DNA of 64,000 nt. Source: Sphingomonas sp. PP-CC-1A-547. GTDB lineage: Bacteria; Pseudomonadota; Alphaproteobacteria; Sphingomonadales; Sphingomonadaceae. The stretch is from positions 124,001 through 188,000 of the forward strand of contig NZ_RAPZ01000015.1 of the NCBI RefSeq assembly GCF_003610375.1, given 5' to 3'. Both the position numbers and the translations under genes were made by a program. Every line of letters begins with the position of its first letter. Position 1 is the stretch's first letter. This document shows positions 25,833 to 35,203 of this stretch, piece after piece. Below the pieces are notes generated by a model. That model ran no database searches and was not told the DNA's origin. It was given only the letters and a program-made list of their open reading frames with translations.

Positions 25833-26684
25833 GTGGACACCGTCCGGGACCTTAATGCGTTGCGCGAAAGCGTCGCCGCCTTCCGTGCGGGCGGCCAGCG
25901 CGTCGCGCTCGTCCCGACGATGGGCGCGCTCCACGCCGGCCATGTCGCGCTGATCGAGGCGGCGAAGCGGCCGGGGACCAAGGTGGTCGCGTCGATCTTC
26001 GTCAACCCGACGCAGTTCGGTCCGAACGAGGATCTATCCCGCTATCCGCGGCGCGAGATGGCCGATATCCGGATGCTGAACGAGGCCGGGTGCGACCTGC
26101 TTTGGCTGCCCTCTGTCGAGACGATGTATCCCGACGGGTTCGCGACGTCGGTGCGCGTCTCGGGCGTCAGCGACGGCTTCGACGGCGCCTCGCGGCCTGG
26201 CCATTTCGATGGCGTCGCTACGGTCGTGTCGAAGCTGTTCAACCAGGTCGGGCCCGATGCGGCCTATTTCGGCGAGAAGGATTACCAGCAGCTCGCCGTT
26301 GTCCGGCGGTTCGTCGCCGATCTCGACTTCGCGATCGATATCGTCGGGGTGCCGACGCAGCGCGACGACGACGGTTTGGCGATGTCGTCGCGCAACATCT
26401 ATCTCGACGACGAGCAGCGCAAGCAGGCGGTGGCCCTCCCGCGTGCTCTCGGCGTGGCGGCGCGGGCGATTGCGAAGGGTGAGGACGCCGAGTCTGTGCT
26501 GGACGATGCGCGGACGACGTTGGTCGGGGCGGGGTTCACGATCGATTACGTCGCGCTGGCGGACGCCGAGACGCTGGCGGAGAACCCGGCGGCGGATCGT
26601 CCACGGCGGTTGCTGGCGGCGGCACGGATGGGCGCGACGCGGCTGATCGATAACATCGCCATCGATGCGCCAGGCGCGTTGTAA
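25833..26684 (+). CDS. panC: Pantothenate synthetase
   Basis: The 283-residue enzyme joins pantoate and beta-alanine with ATP in vitamin B5/CoA synthesis in the cytoplasm. The PTMGALHAGH motif, FVNPTQFGPNEDLSRYPR, YFGEKDYQQ and the late MSSRN are complete PanC signatures. The start is a GTG at 25833 with TAGGAG 5-6 nt upstream, which settles the choice. Normal length. Confidence 0.97.
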   Translation: MDTVRDLNALRESVAAFRAGGQRVALVPTMGALHAGHVALIEAAKRPGTKVVASIFVNPTQFGPNEDLSRYPRREMADIRMLNEAGCDLLWLPSVETMYPDGFATSVRVSGVSDGFDGASRPGHFDGVATVVSKLFNQVGPDAAYFGEKDYQQLAVVRRFVADLDFAIDIVGVPTQRDDDGLAMSSRNIYLDDEQRKQAVALPRALGVAARAIAKGEDAESVLDDARTTLVGAGFTIDYVALADAETLAENPAADRPRRLLAAARMGATRLIDNIAIDAPGAL

Positions 26685-26762
26685 AAAATGGGCGTTAACC
26701 CATTAACCATTTCGTAGCCCGAATCACGGCACTCTGTCCTCACGAACATTGGGGGCAAGACC

Positions 26763-27059
26763 ATGGGCAGCAGTTTCAAGAACGCGAATATCGGAATCGA
26801 ACGCCGTCTGGCGGATGCCGCGCGCGGCGACGACCGGGCGTGTTACGAACTCGGGATGGTGTATTCGACGGGGACGTCGGGTGTCGTCCTTGACCTGATC
26901 GAGGCGCATAAGTGGTTCAATCTGGCTGCGGTGTCGGGGAACATCGCGGCGCAGGAATGTCGGGCTGAGATCGCCGAGGACATGACTGCGCGGGAAATTT
27001 CTGTGGCGCAGCGTGCGGCGCGGGATTGGATGCAGTTGACGCAGCGGCGGGCGGCGTAA
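26763..27059 (+). CDS. Sel1-like repeat protein, small
   Basis: The 98-residue protein holds about one and a half Sel1-like (TPR-related) repeats: ACYELGMVYSTG...DLIEAHKWFNLAAVSGNIAAQ. There is no signal peptide. SLR units mediate protein contacts; the partner is unknown. It follows panC by 78 nt and may be read from the same transcript. It is separated from convergent topA by a compound hairpin repeat. Confidence 0.8.
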   Translation: MGSSFKNANIGIERRLADAARGDDRACYELGMVYSTGTSGVVLDLIEAHKWFNLAAVSGNIAAQECRAEIAEDMTAREISVAQRAARDWMQLTQRRAA

Positions 27060-27067
27060 GCTAAAAA

Positions 27068-27175
27068 ACTCCCCTTCCGCTTGCGGGAGGGGGCGGGGGA
27101 GGGGACCACCGCGAACGTCGCGTTCGTGGGGTATTTCGCTCCCTCCCCTAGCCCCTCCCGCGAGCGGGAGGGGAA
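27068..27175. repeat. Compound hairpin repeat, CTCCCC-GCTTGCGGGAGG family
   Basis: Left arm (27068-27105) and right arm (27140-27173) are inverted copies, each with an internal hairpin (CCCCTTCCGCTTGCGGGAGG; CCCCTCCCGCGAGCGGGAGG). Same architecture as 11526-11638. It fills the gap between the convergent Sel1-like gene and topA, ending at the topA stop. Confidence 0.85.
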
Positions 27176-29779
27176 TTAGGCTTCCGCTTTTTTCTTTGGG
27201 GCGGATTTCTTGGCGGGGGCCTTTTTAACCGCCGCCTTCTTCGCTGGAGCTTTCGCCTCGGCTGCGTCCTTGGCCGGCGCCTTCTTCGCCGCCGGCTTCT
27301 TGGCGGGCGCTGTCTTCTTCTTCGTTGCCGGCGCCGCGGCGGCGCGTGCGTCGATCAGCGACGCTGCTTCCTCCAGCGTCAGCTGGTCCTTTTCGATCGA
27401 CTTGGGCAGCGTCGCGTTGGTCGTGCCGTCGGTGACGTACGCGCCGTAGCGGCCTTCCATCAGCTTGATCTCGGCCTCGGTGCGCGGATGGTTGCCGAGT
27501 ATCTTCAGCGGTGCCTGAGCGCCGCGCGCGGTACGTCCGCCGCCGGCCGCGGCTTCCGCAAGCTTCACGACTGCCGCGTTCATGCCCGTCTCGAACACGT
27601 CCGCCGTCGTCGTGAGACGGGCGTATTTGCCCTCGTGCTTCAGATAGGGCCCGAACTTGCCGATCGTCGCGATGATCGGTTCACCGGTCTCGGGGTGGTT
27701 GCCGACCGTCCGCGGGAGCGACAGCAGCTTGACCGCCCATTCGAGGTTCAGCTCCCCAATGTCCTTCGGGATCGACGCCATCTTGCGGTCTTCGCCTTCG
27801 CCGATCTGCAGATACGGGCCGAAGCGTCCCGACTTGCGCTCGATCGGCTGACCCGTGTCGGGATGCGTGCCGAGAGTCGACGGGCCGGCATCCGCCTCGG
27901 CGTCGCCGCCGGGTTGCGCGAAGCGGCGCGTGTATTTGCACTCGGGATAGTTCGAGCACGCGATGAACGCGCCGAACTTGCCGCCGCGGAGCGCAAGCTG
28001 GCCCTCACCGCAGTTCGGGCAGAGACGGGGATCGCCGCCGTCAGCCTTGGCCGGGAACAGGTATGGCGCGAGGAAGGTGTCGAGCTCCGCGGTTATCGCC
28101 GACGGCTGCTGCTCCATCACCTCGTTGGTGCGCGGCTTGAAATCGCGCCAGAACGCGTCGAGCACCGACTGCCACTGCGCGCGGCCGCCCGAGACGTCGT
28201 CGAGTTCCTCCTCCAGCTCGGCGGTGTAGTCGTAGCCGACATATTTCTCGAAGAAGCGTTCGAGGAACGCCGTCACCAGCCGCCCGCTCTCCTCGGCGAA
28301 GAAGCGGTTCTTCTCGATCCGGACGTAGGCGCGGTCCTTCAGCGTCTTGATGATCGACGCGTAGGTGGACGGGCGGCCGATGCCGAGCTCCTCCATGCGC
28401 TTGACCAGCGAGGCTTCGGAGAAGCGCGGCGGCGGCTGGGTGAAGTGCTGTTCGGCGTCGACCTTCTTCTTGGCGGGCGCATCGCCTTCGCGCATCCGCG
28501 GCAGGCGACGCGCATCCTCATCGGCGGAATCGTCCGACCCTTCCTCGTACAAGGCGAGGTAGCCGGGGAAGAGCACGACCTGGCCAGTCGCGCGGAGGAT
28601 GTTGCGGCCGGTGCCGTCGGCCATCTCGACCGTGGTGCGTTCCATGCGGGCGGACGCCATCTGGCTGGCGAGCGCGCGCTTGAAGATCAGGTCGTAGAGG
28701 CGCGCGTGATCGCCGCCGCCCGCCTTGTCCTTGCCGAAATCCGTGGGGCGGATCGCCTCGTGCGCTTCCTGTGCGTTCTTCGCCTTCGACTGGTATTGGC
28801 GTGGCTTGTCGGGGACATAGCTCGCGTCGAAGCGGTTCGCGACGGCGAGACGCGCGGCGCTGATCGCGCTGCCGTCCATCTGCACGCCGTCGGTACGCAT
28901 GTAGGTGATCGTGCCGTCCTCGTAGAGGCCCTGCGCGATCCGCATTGTGTGATCCGCCGAGAAACCGAGTTTGCGCGAGGCTTCCTGCTGCAGGGTCGAG
29001 GTGGTGAACGGCGGCGGCGGGTTGCGCGTGGCAGGCTTGGTCTCGACCGACTGGACCGAGAAATTGCCGTCGAGCACCGCCTGCTTGGCGCGCAGCGCAT
29101 CGCCCTCGTTGCCGATCGAGAGACGGTCGAGCTTGTTGCCCTCGAACTGCGTGAGGCGCGACGTGAACGCGGTGCCGTCATGCTCCATCTCGGCCGTGAC
29201 CGACCAGTATTCCTGCGGCTTGAAGACGTCGATCTCACGCTCGCGCTGGACGATCAGGCGGAGCGAGACGGACTGGACGCGACCGGCGGACTTGGCACCG
29301 GGCAGCTTGCGCCACAGCACCGGCGACAGCGTGAAGCCGACCAGATAATCGAGCGCGCGGCGGGCGCGATACGCGTCGATCAGGTCGTCGTCGAGCTCGC
29401 GCGGGTTCTTCATCGCCTCGGTGACGGTGGCCTTGGTAATCGCGTTGAAGGTGACGCGCTCGACCTCCTTCGGCAGCGCCTTCCGAGCGCGCAGCACCTC
29501 GCGGACATGCCACGAAATCGCCTCGCCCTCGCGATCCGGATCGGTCGCGAGGATCAGGCGGTCGGCGACCTTGGCGAGATCGGTGATCGCCTTCAGCTGC
29601 TTCGACTTGTCCGCGTAATTCTCCCATGTCATCGCGAAGGCGTCGTCGGGATCGACCGAGCCGTCCTTGGGCGGCAGGTCGCGGACATGGCCGTAGCTGG
29701 CCAGGACGCGGTAATCGCTGCCCAGATACTTCTCGATGGTTTTGGCCTTGGCAGGCGATTCGACGATGACAAGCTGCAT
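27176..29779 (-). CDS. topA: DNA topoisomerase I
   Basis: This 867-residue type IA topoisomerase relaxes negative supercoils. The Toprim domain at the N-terminus (VESPAKAKTIEKYLG; TDPDREGE near 79-86) leads to the active-site Tyr293 in ITYMRTDG. A C4 zinc finger (CPNCGEGQL...CSNYPEC) and several C-terminal topoisomerase repeats (KSGRFGPYLQIGEG, ATIGKFGPYLKHEG) follow. It ends in a Lys/Ala/Pro-rich basic tail of about 55 residues, as in other alphaproteobacteria. I start it at the ATG at 29779 (AAGGACC upstream); the frame open to 29842 adds a Pro/Arg-rich stretch not seen in the family. Confidence 0.96.
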   Translation of the reverse strand: MQLVIVESPAKAKTIEKYLGSDYRVLASYGHVRDLPPKDGSVDPDDAFAMTWENYADKSKQLKAITDLAKVADRLILATDPDREGEAISWHVREVLRARKALPKEVERVTFNAITKATVTEAMKNPRELDDDLIDAYRARRALDYLVGFTLSPVLWRKLPGAKSAGRVQSVSLRLIVQREREIDVFKPQEYWSVTAEMEHDGTAFTSRLTQFEGNKLDRLSIGNEGDALRAKQAVLDGNFSVQSVETKPATRNPPPPFTTSTLQQEASRKLGFSADHTMRIAQGLYEDGTITYMRTDGVQMDGSAISAARLAVANRFDASYVPDKPRQYQSKAKNAQEAHEAIRPTDFGKDKAGGGDHARLYDLIFKRALASQMASARMERTTVEMADGTGRNILRATGQVVLFPGYLALYEEGSDDSADEDARRLPRMREGDAPAKKKVDAEQHFTQPPPRFSEASLVKRMEELGIGRPSTYASIIKTLKDRAYVRIEKNRFFAEESGRLVTAFLERFFEKYVGYDYTAELEEELDDVSGGRAQWQSVLDAFWRDFKPRTNEVMEQQPSAITAELDTFLAPYLFPAKADGGDPRLCPNCGEGQLALRGGKFGAFIACSNYPECKYTRRFAQPGGDAEADAGPSTLGTHPDTGQPIERKSGRFGPYLQIGEGEDRKMASIPKDIGELNLEWAVKLLSLPRTVGNHPETGEPIIATIGKFGPYLKHEGKYARLTTTADVFETGMNAAVVKLAEAAAGGGRTARGAQAPLKILGNHPRTEAEIKLMEGRYGAYVTDGTTNATLPKSIEKDQLTLEEAASLIDARAAAAPATKKKTAPAKKPAAKKAPAKDAAEAKAPAKKAAVKKAPAKKSAPKKKAEA

Positions 29780-30216
29780 GGGGAAACCGGGGTCCTTACG
29801 TGTACGCGTACGAGGGTGGGGACGAAGGGGCGGTGCCGTCAACCCGGGGTGGGTATGAGCGAAGTACGCAGATGAGGACGCAGGCGCTGCTTTTCGAGAG
29901 GGGTTCCTGGGGGCGGGGTATTTCCCGGATTATGCCGGCGCTGCTGGCACAATATCCGTGTCGGTATGATGACAGTAGACCAATCCATTTCGTTGCGTCC
30001 GATCAGATCAGGCGCAGAGATCGTTACAATTGACGGTCCTCAGTCATCCCTTTCACCGCCCGCTTTATCTGGTCGCGCGCACAATTTTCGTCCAGCTTCC
30101 TGGCTACCGCAACCAGATACCTCGTTTCGCCAAGGACTTGCAGTTCGGCGTAATCATGATGGAACGTTGCTGGAAGGCGCGAGCCAATGTTTCGCACTGG
30201 ACCGGGAGGATAGAGC
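29780..30216. other. GC-poor intergenic patch between topA and the small orphan gene
   Basis: By hand count 29941-30360 is about 54-55% G+C, against roughly two thirds for neighbours. I see no recognisable gene. Two short open frames exist: plus strand 29966-30220, and minus strand 30024-30281, which could start at an internal GTG and encode a segment HDYAELQVLGETRYLV. Neither has a ribosome binding site I can defend. topA and dprA are neighbours in many alphaproteobacteria, so this may be an insertion or remnant. Confidence 0.5.
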
Positions 30217-30453
30217 GTGACCCGACATGACCTTGCGATAGCGAAATGGAAGTGTTCGTTCCTTGCCAAAAACATCGTCATCCTTCGCCAGTCAGATCCG
30301 GAGCCTCATGTCCTCAACCTGATCGCCTCGCATCAGCACGAACTGGACCTGCTGCTGGCGGCTATCGCGAAGACGCATGAAGCAAAGGATTGGGCTGCGG
30401 CCTGGGTGGCGAAATCGCAGACTGAGGGTAGCGTGGCCTTGGCGGCGTCCTGA
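30217..30453 (+). CDS. Small hypothetical protein
   Basis: The 78-residue protein begins at a GTG at 30217 preceded by GGGAGGA with a 6-nt spacer, an excellent Shine-Dalgarno sequence. That is the main support for this being a real gene. No transmembrane segment or known motif is visible; the middle (LIASHQHELDLLLAAIAKTHEA) looks helical. It lies in the GC-poor patch, ends 11 nt before the convergent dprA stop, and codon use is less GC-rich than neighbours. No function is proposed. Confidence 0.55.
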   Translation: MTRHDLAIAKWKCSFLAKNIVILRQSDPEPHVLNLIASHQHELDLLLAAIAKTHEAKDWAAAWVAKSQTEGSVALAAS

Positions 30454-30464
30454 AACCAGGACGA

Positions 30465-31556
30465 TCAGCGCAGGCTGGCTCGACCGCCCGCATGACGTTC
30501 TAGATGGCCGCCGAGTTCGAGTTCGAGCAGCACGGTTTGGACGACCGCCGGGCTCAGGTGCGACTGGCGGATGAGTTCGTCGATCGTCACCGGTACGGGG
30601 CCGAGCAGGTCGGTGATCCTGCGGCGCTCGGTATCGGTCGCGTCTTCCGGGGGCGAGGCGGCGTAGGCATCGATCGGCGAGCGCACGGAGCGTGGATCGA
30701 ACGGGCGGATCTGTTCGAGGATGTCGGCCGCCGATTGGACGAGCGTGGCGCCTTCGCGGATCAGCAGGTTGCAGCCTTGCGCGCGCGGGTCGAGCGGGCT
30801 GCCGGGGACGGCCATGACTTCGCGGCCGGACTCGTTGGCAAGGCGCGCGGTGATCAGCGAGCCCGACTTGGGCACGGCTTCGACCACCACGGTGCCGATC
30901 GCGAGACCGGCGATGATGCGGTTGCGCGAGGGGAAATTGCGCGCCTTGGGTTCAGTGCCGGGGGGCTGTTCGGCGAGCAGCAGGCCTTCGGTGGCGATGC
31001 GCTCCTGCAGCGTAGTGTTGTCGGGCGGGTAGGCGATGTCGATCCCGCTGGCGATGACGCCGATCGTGGCGCCGCTTGAGCCGGCGCCGAGTGCCCCGAT
31101 GTGCGCGGCGGTGTCGATGCCGCGGGCCAGGCCGGAGACGATCGTCGTGCCCTCCTCGGCGAGTTGCAGCGCGAGCTGGCGGGCGAAGCGGCAGGCGGCG
31201 GCGGATGCATTGCGCGCGCCGACCATGGCGATGCAGGGGCGGCTGGCGTGCGCGATGTCGCCGCGGAGGATCAGGGCCGGGGGTGCGGTCTCGATCTCGG
31301 CTAGCAGGCGGGGATAGTCCGGGTCGTCGAGGAAGAGGTAGCGTGCGCCGAGCCTGGCGGTGGCGGCCATTTCGCGTTCGGCGAGGGCGGCGTCTGCGAT
31401 TATAGGCGCTCGTCCGCCGCCGCGTTGGGCGAGCATGGGGAGTGCTTCGATCGCGGCGTCGGCGCTGCCGAAGCGGGCGATGAGCTGGCGATAGGTGACC
31501 GGTCCGATCCCGGTCGTGCGGATGAGCCGAAGTCTCGAGACCGTCGGGTCAGCCAC
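30465..31556 (-). CDS. dprA: DNA-processing protein DprA
   Basis: The 363-residue protein has an N-terminal SAM-like helical part and an extended Rossmann fold with MVGARNASAAACRFARQLA, SGLARGIDTAAHIGAL, VIASGIDIAYPPDN and EQPPGTEPKARNFPSRNRIIAGL. A C-terminal winged helix (DLLGPVPVTIDELIRQSHLSP) completes it. DprA loads RecA onto incoming single-stranded DNA during natural transformation; it is also widespread in species not known to be competent. It overlaps plsY by 8 nt, so it is co-transcribed. Confidence 0.96.
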   Translation of the reverse strand: MADPTVSRLRLIRTTGIGPVTYRQLIARFGSADAAIEALPMLAQRGGGRAPIIADAALAEREMAATARLGARYLFLDDPDYPRLLAEIETAPPALILRGDIAHASRPCIAMVGARNASAAACRFARQLALQLAEEGTTIVSGLARGIDTAAHIGALGAGSSGATIGVIASGIDIAYPPDNTTLQERIATEGLLLAEQPPGTEPKARNFPSRNRIIAGLAIGTVVVEAVPKSGSLITARLANESGREVMAVPGSPLDPRAQGCNLLIREGATLVQSAADILEQIRPFDPRSVRSPIDAYAASPPEDATDTERRRITDLLGPVPVTIDELIRQSHLSPAVVQTVLLELELGGHLERHAGGRASLR

Positions 31557-32163
31557 TCTTTTGCCGGTTGGAGCCTATGCGTGGCTCGGTGCCCGAGAAC
31601 AGGCGGTCGACGTTCTCGCGGTGCTTCCAGAGGACAATAAGCGCTAGCGCGAGGAGCAGCAGGACGAGGTCGAAGCGACCGAACAGGGCAGCTGCGAACG
31701 GCGCGCTGAGTGCGGCGGCTATGCCGGCGACCGAGGATATGCGCAGGCCCGCGAGTAGGCCGAGCCAGACGACCGCGTAGACGAGCCCGAGCGGCCAGTA
31801 GAGCGCGACGACGATGCCCATGAGCGTGGCGACGCCCTTGCCGCCCTTGAACTTCAGCCAGACGGGGTAGCAATGGCCGATGAACGCACCGGCCGCCGCG
31901 AGCAGCGCATTGCCGGGGAACAGGTGCGCGACCAGCAGCACGGCGACTGCGCCCTTGGCCATGTCGAGCAGCAGCGTGGCGGCGGCGAGGCCCTTGCGTC
32001 CGGTGCGCAGGACGTTGGTCGCGCCGATGTTGCCCGAGCCGATCGTGCGCAGATCACCCGCGCCGCCGAGCCGCGTGAGGATGACGCCGAACGGGATCGA
32101 GCCGAGCAGATAGCTCAGCACGAGCGATAGCGTGGGTGCGACCCAGAGAATTTCCGTCTGCAA
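31549..32163 (-). CDS. plsY: Acyl-phosphate:glycerol-3-phosphate acyltransferase PlsY
   Basis: The 204-residue inner membrane protein has about five hydrophobic segments. The three PlsY loops are visible: GSIPFG, GSGNIGATNVLRTGRK and LKFKGGKGVATLMG. It transfers an acyl group from acyl-phosphate to glycerol-3-phosphate, the first step of phospholipid synthesis. The last residues (EPRIGSNRQKSG) overlap dprA by 8 nt. The conserved plsY-dprA order is kept. Confidence 0.96.
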   Translation of the reverse strand: MQTEILWVAPTLSLVLSYLLGSIPFGVILTRLGGAGDLRTIGSGNIGATNVLRTGRKGLAAATLLLDMAKGAVAVLLVAHLFPGNALLAAAGAFIGHCYPVWLKFKGGKGVATLMGIVVALYWPLGLVYAVVWLGLLAGLRISSVAGIAAALSAPFAAALFGRFDLVLLLLALALIVLWKHRENVDRLFSGTEPRIGSNRQKSG

Positions 32164-32246
32164 CTATTTCCCCCGTTCTCGGAGGGCTTATAAACGACCC
32201 GGGGCTGACGGCAAATGGCGTAAAGGGGGCACCGACCTCGCGCATT

Positions 32247-32330
32247 ACGTCATCCTGACGAAAGTCAGGACCCAGGATTACAGGCGGTGGCTTTCGTGGC
32301 TCTGGGTCCTGACTTTCGTCAGGATGACGA
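32247..32330. repeat. Intergenic palindromic repeat, CGTCATCCTGACGAAAGTCA family
   Basis: Two arms (32247-32278, 32300-32330) share 27 identical inverted nucleotides around a 21-nt loop. It sits in the 215-bp gap between divergent plsY and murI, the only divergent gap with a large palindrome. Little other sequence is left for the promoters, so the element may lie between or within them. Confidence 0.88.
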
Positions 32331-32378
32331 GAAGAGGAATCTGGTTTGTCCGGGGCGATCCGTTCTAAGAGAGCGCGC

Positions 32379-33167
32379 ATGGACACACGCCCCATCCTGT
32401 TCTTCGATTCCGGTGTCGGCGGGTTGTCGATTGTCGGCCCGGCGCGCGCCGCGCTACCAGGTGCGCCGTTCGTCTATGCCGCCGACTCGGCCGGCTTCCC
32501 CTACGGGACCAAGAGCGAGGCGGAGATCGCGGCGCGGGTGCCGGTGTTGCTGGGGCGGTTGGCGGAGCGGTATCGACCGCGGCTGATCGTGATCGCGTGC
32601 AATACGGCCTCGACGATCGCGCTGCCGGTGGTGCGCGCGGCGCTCGACCTGCCGGTGGTCGGGACGGTGCCGGCGATCAAGCCCGCCGCGCTGCTGTCGA
32701 AGACGCGGACGATCGGCGTGCTGGGGACCGAGGCGACCGTGCGGCAGGCGTATGTCGATGATCTGGCGGCGAAGTTCGCGGGGGATTGCACGGTGCTGCG
32801 CTACGGTTCGGCGGCTCTGGTCGAGATGGCCGAGGCGAAATTGCACGGCCGAGTCGTCGCGCCGGAACGCTATGCGGCGGTGATAGGCGGCTTGTTTTCG
32901 CAACCCTGCGGCGACGCGATCGACGTGATCGTCAATGCCTGCACGCATTTTCCACTGGTGGAGGCGGAGCTTGCAGCCGCTGCTCCGGGTGTGCGCTTCG
33001 TCGATGGTGGACCGGGGATCGCGCGGCGGATCGTGCATCTCATGCAGCGCGAATCATGGTCGGGAGCGGGGGAGGGCGTTGCCGTCTTCACCCGGTTGGG
33101 CGACGAGGAGCGCGCGCTCGGACCCGCCTTGGCGGCGCACGGGTTTGGCAGGATCGAGCAGCTTTAA
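32379..33167 (+). CDS. murI: Glutamate racemase
   Basis: The 262-residue enzyme supplies D-glutamate for peptidoglycan. FDSGVGGLS at the N-terminus, catalytic Cys74 in VIACNTAST and the second catalytic Cys in VNACTHFPL are all present. I start it at the ATG at 32379; an in-frame start 33 nt upstream would add an Arg/Lys-rich stretch. AAGAGAG lies just upstream. Normal length, monocistronic; 124 nt separate it from hemA, with no feature seen there. Confidence 0.95.
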   Translation: MDTRPILFFDSGVGGLSIVGPARAALPGAPFVYAADSAGFPYGTKSEAEIAARVPVLLGRLAERYRPRLIVIACNTASTIALPVVRAALDLPVVGTVPAIKPAALLSKTRTIGVLGTEATVRQAYVDDLAAKFAGDCTVLRYGSAALVEMAEAKLHGRVVAPERYAAVIGGLFSQPCGDAIDVIVNACTHFPLVEAELAAAAPGVRFVDGGPGIARRIVHLMQRESWSGAGEGVAVFTRLGDEERALGPALAAHGFGRIEQL

Positions 33168-33291
33168 GCGCTGACCTGGGACAATGTGCCACCTTGCGTC
33201 GCGGCCGCATCGTGGCAATGTGCTGCCAGGATGAGGAAAGCGATCACCGTAAGAGCGGTATTGCGCTGGAAACGAGTGAAAGCGAGGCGTA

Positions 33292-34566
33292 GTGCCCAAG
33301 CCTATGATTACCAACGGCATCTCGGCAACGGATTCTACCTTGGGTCCGCGAGTCGATTATTCGCGCGTTTTCACGCAGGCGATCGACCGGTTGCATGCCG
33401 AGGGCCGCTACCGCGTGTTCATCGACATCCTCCGCAACAAGGGTGCGTTTCCGAACGCGCGCTGCTTCGCCGGGCATAACGGCCCGAAGCCGATCACGGT
33501 GTGGTGCTCGAACGACTATCTCGCGATGGGCCAGCACCCTAAGGTGATCGCGGCGATGGAAGAGGCGCTGCACGACGTCGGCGCAGGCTCGGGCGGTACG
33601 CGCAACATCGGCGGCAACACGCATTACCATGTCGACCTGGAAGGCGAACTGGCCGACCTGCACGGCAAGGAAGCTGCATTGCTGTTTACCAGCGGCTACG
33701 TCTCGAACGAGGCCACGCTGGCGACGTTGGCGAAGGTTTTGCCGGGGTGCATCATCTTTTCGGACGAACTGAACCACGCGTCGATGATCGCGGGCATTCG
33801 CAACTCGGGCTGCGAGAAGCGCGTGTTCCGCCACAACGATCTCGCGCATCTCGAGGAGCTCCTCGCAGCCGAAGATCCGGCGGCACCGAAGCTGATCGCG
33901 TTCGAGAGTGTGTACTCGATGGAGGGCGACATCGCGCCGATCTCCGCGGTGTGCGACCTTGCCGATCGGTACAACGCGCTGACCTATTGCGACGAAGTCC
34001 ATGCGGTCGGGATGTACGGCGCGCGCGGCGGCGGCATCTCGGAGCGGGACGAGGTCGCGCACCGGATCACGATCCTCGAGGGGACGCTCGGCAAGGCATT
34101 CGGCGTGATGGGGGGCTATATCGCCGCCGATCGCACGATCGTCGATGTGATCCGCTCGTATGCGCCGGGGTTCATCTTCACGACGTCGCTGTCGCCGGTG
34201 CTGGTCGCGGGCGTGCTAGCGAGCGTGCGGCATCTGAAAAGCTCGAGCGTCGAGCGCGAGGGGCAGCAGGCGTCGGCCGCGATGCTGAAGGCGATGCTGA
34301 AGGATGCCGGGTTGCCGGTGATGATTGGCGATACGCATATCGTCCCGCTGATGGTCGGTGACCCGGTTAAGGCGAAGAAGATCAGCGACGTGCTGCTCGC
34401 CGAATACGGCGTGTACGTGCAGCCGATCAACTATCCGACCGTGCCGCGCGGTACCGAACGGCTGCGGTTCACGCCGGGGCCAGCGCATACCGAGGCGATG
34501 ATGCGTGAACTGACTGACGCGCTGGTGGAGATCTGGAGCCGGCTGGACTTGCGTAAGGCGGCCTGA
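33292..34566 (+). CDS. hemA: 5-aminolevulinate synthase
   Basis: The 424-residue PLP enzyme condenses glycine and succinyl-CoA to 5-aminolevulinate, the alphaproteobacterial entry to haem synthesis. DYSRVF...[13 protein letters not shown], the CSNDYLAMG motif, [12 protein letters not shown] and the PLP lysine K268 in [10 protein letters not shown] are typical. The GTG at 33292 has GAGGCG upstream, but an ATG four codons later is possible. The first 20 residues are longer than in many homologues (about 405 residues). Haem made here would feed the oxidase cluster at 50-58 kb. Confidence 0.96.
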   Translation: MPKPMITNGISATDSTLGPRVDYSRVFTQAIDRLHAEGRYRVFIDILRNKGAFPNARCFAGHNGPKPITVWCSNDYLAMGQHPKVIAAMEEALHDVGAGSGGTRNIGGNTHYHVDLEGELADLHGKEAALLFTSGYVSNEATLATLAKVLPGCIIFSDELNHASMIAGIRNSGCEKRVFRHNDLAHLEELLAAEDPAAPKLIAFESVYSMEGDIAPISAVCDLADRYNALTYCDEVHAVGMYGARGGGISERDEVAHRITILEGTLGKAFGVMGGYIAADRTIVDVIRSYAPGFIFTTSLSPVLVAGVLASVRHLKSSSVEREGQQASAAMLKAMLKDAGLPVMIGDTHIVPLMVGDPVKAKKISDVLLAEYGVYVQPINYPTVPRGTERLRFTPGPAHTEAMMRELTDALVEIWSRLDLRKAA

Positions 34567-34597
34567 GGCTGGTCCCGCCTATGCGGGGCAACTCTGG

Positions 34598-35161
34598 TCA
34601 GTCGATTGTGATCGTGCCGTCGGCACCTGGCACGTCTAGCGTTTCACCGAAACCTACCGAATGGAACCGCGTGTAATCGCCTTCCAAGGGGTTGGCGTAG
34701 ACATGGACGATGCGCCGAATGCCATCAACTACCCAGTAGTGCGGAATGCGGCCGCGCGCGTAGGCGAAGCGCTTCATCGTGGTGTCGCGAGCTACCGACG
34801 TTTCTGCGACCTCGATCACGAGCAGAAGGTCGTCGGCGATGAGCAGGCGATTGCCTTCCACGGGTTCGCGCAACACGGCCACGTCGCAGCCTATTACGGT
34901 GGCGTCGTCGAGATCGATGCCAACCCCACCCGTTATCCGCGTCTCCGGTAGCAACCGCGAAAGACGGATGCCGATCTTGGCTTGTCGCGCGGCGTGCCCC
35001 GCCAGCGGCAAGTCCATCCGTTCGAGTTTCCCACCGACCAGTTCGATCTTCATGCCGTCGAATGCGCCGGACTCACCCATGCGCAGGAACTCGGCGGTCG
35101 TAAAACGCGCCTTGGCTTGTCGGTCGAGACAGAGACTTCTGGCCGATGAGTTCATGCCCAA
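34598..35161 (-). CDS. Uma2 family (DUF820) putative restriction-like endonuclease
   Basis: The 187-residue protein has the PD-(D/E)XK-like Uma2 fold: ELVGGKLERM, a GCDVAVL segment carrying the Asp, LLLVIEVAETSVARD with the E-x-A/K pair, and YWVVD. The active-site pattern appears intact. Uma2 proteins are abundant in cyanobacteria and scattered elsewhere, with unknown physiological role. It stands alone: convergent with hemA (31-nt gap) and 42 nt downstream of the DUF3429 gene on the same strand. No methylase or toxin partner is nearby. Confidence 0.85.
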   Translation of the reverse strand: MGMNSSARSLCLDRQAKARFTTAEFLRMGESGAFDGMKIELVGGKLERMDLPLAGHAARQAKIGIRLSRLLPETRITGGVGIDLDDATVIGCDVAVLREPVEGNRLLIADDLLLVIEVAETSVARDTTMKRFAYARGRIPHYWVVDGIRRIVHVYANPLEGDYTRFHSVGFGETLDVPGADGTITID

Positions 35162-35203
35162 TTCGTACCACGAACCAGCTGCCCATACGACTCGCGAGCG
35201 GGA

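Noticed and set aside
30024..30281. Minus-strand 85-codon frame with a protein-like HDYAELQVLGETRYLV segment
   Set aside because: No ribosome binding site could be found and its upstream part is antisense to the better-supported gene at 30217. It is noted in the gap entry but not called.
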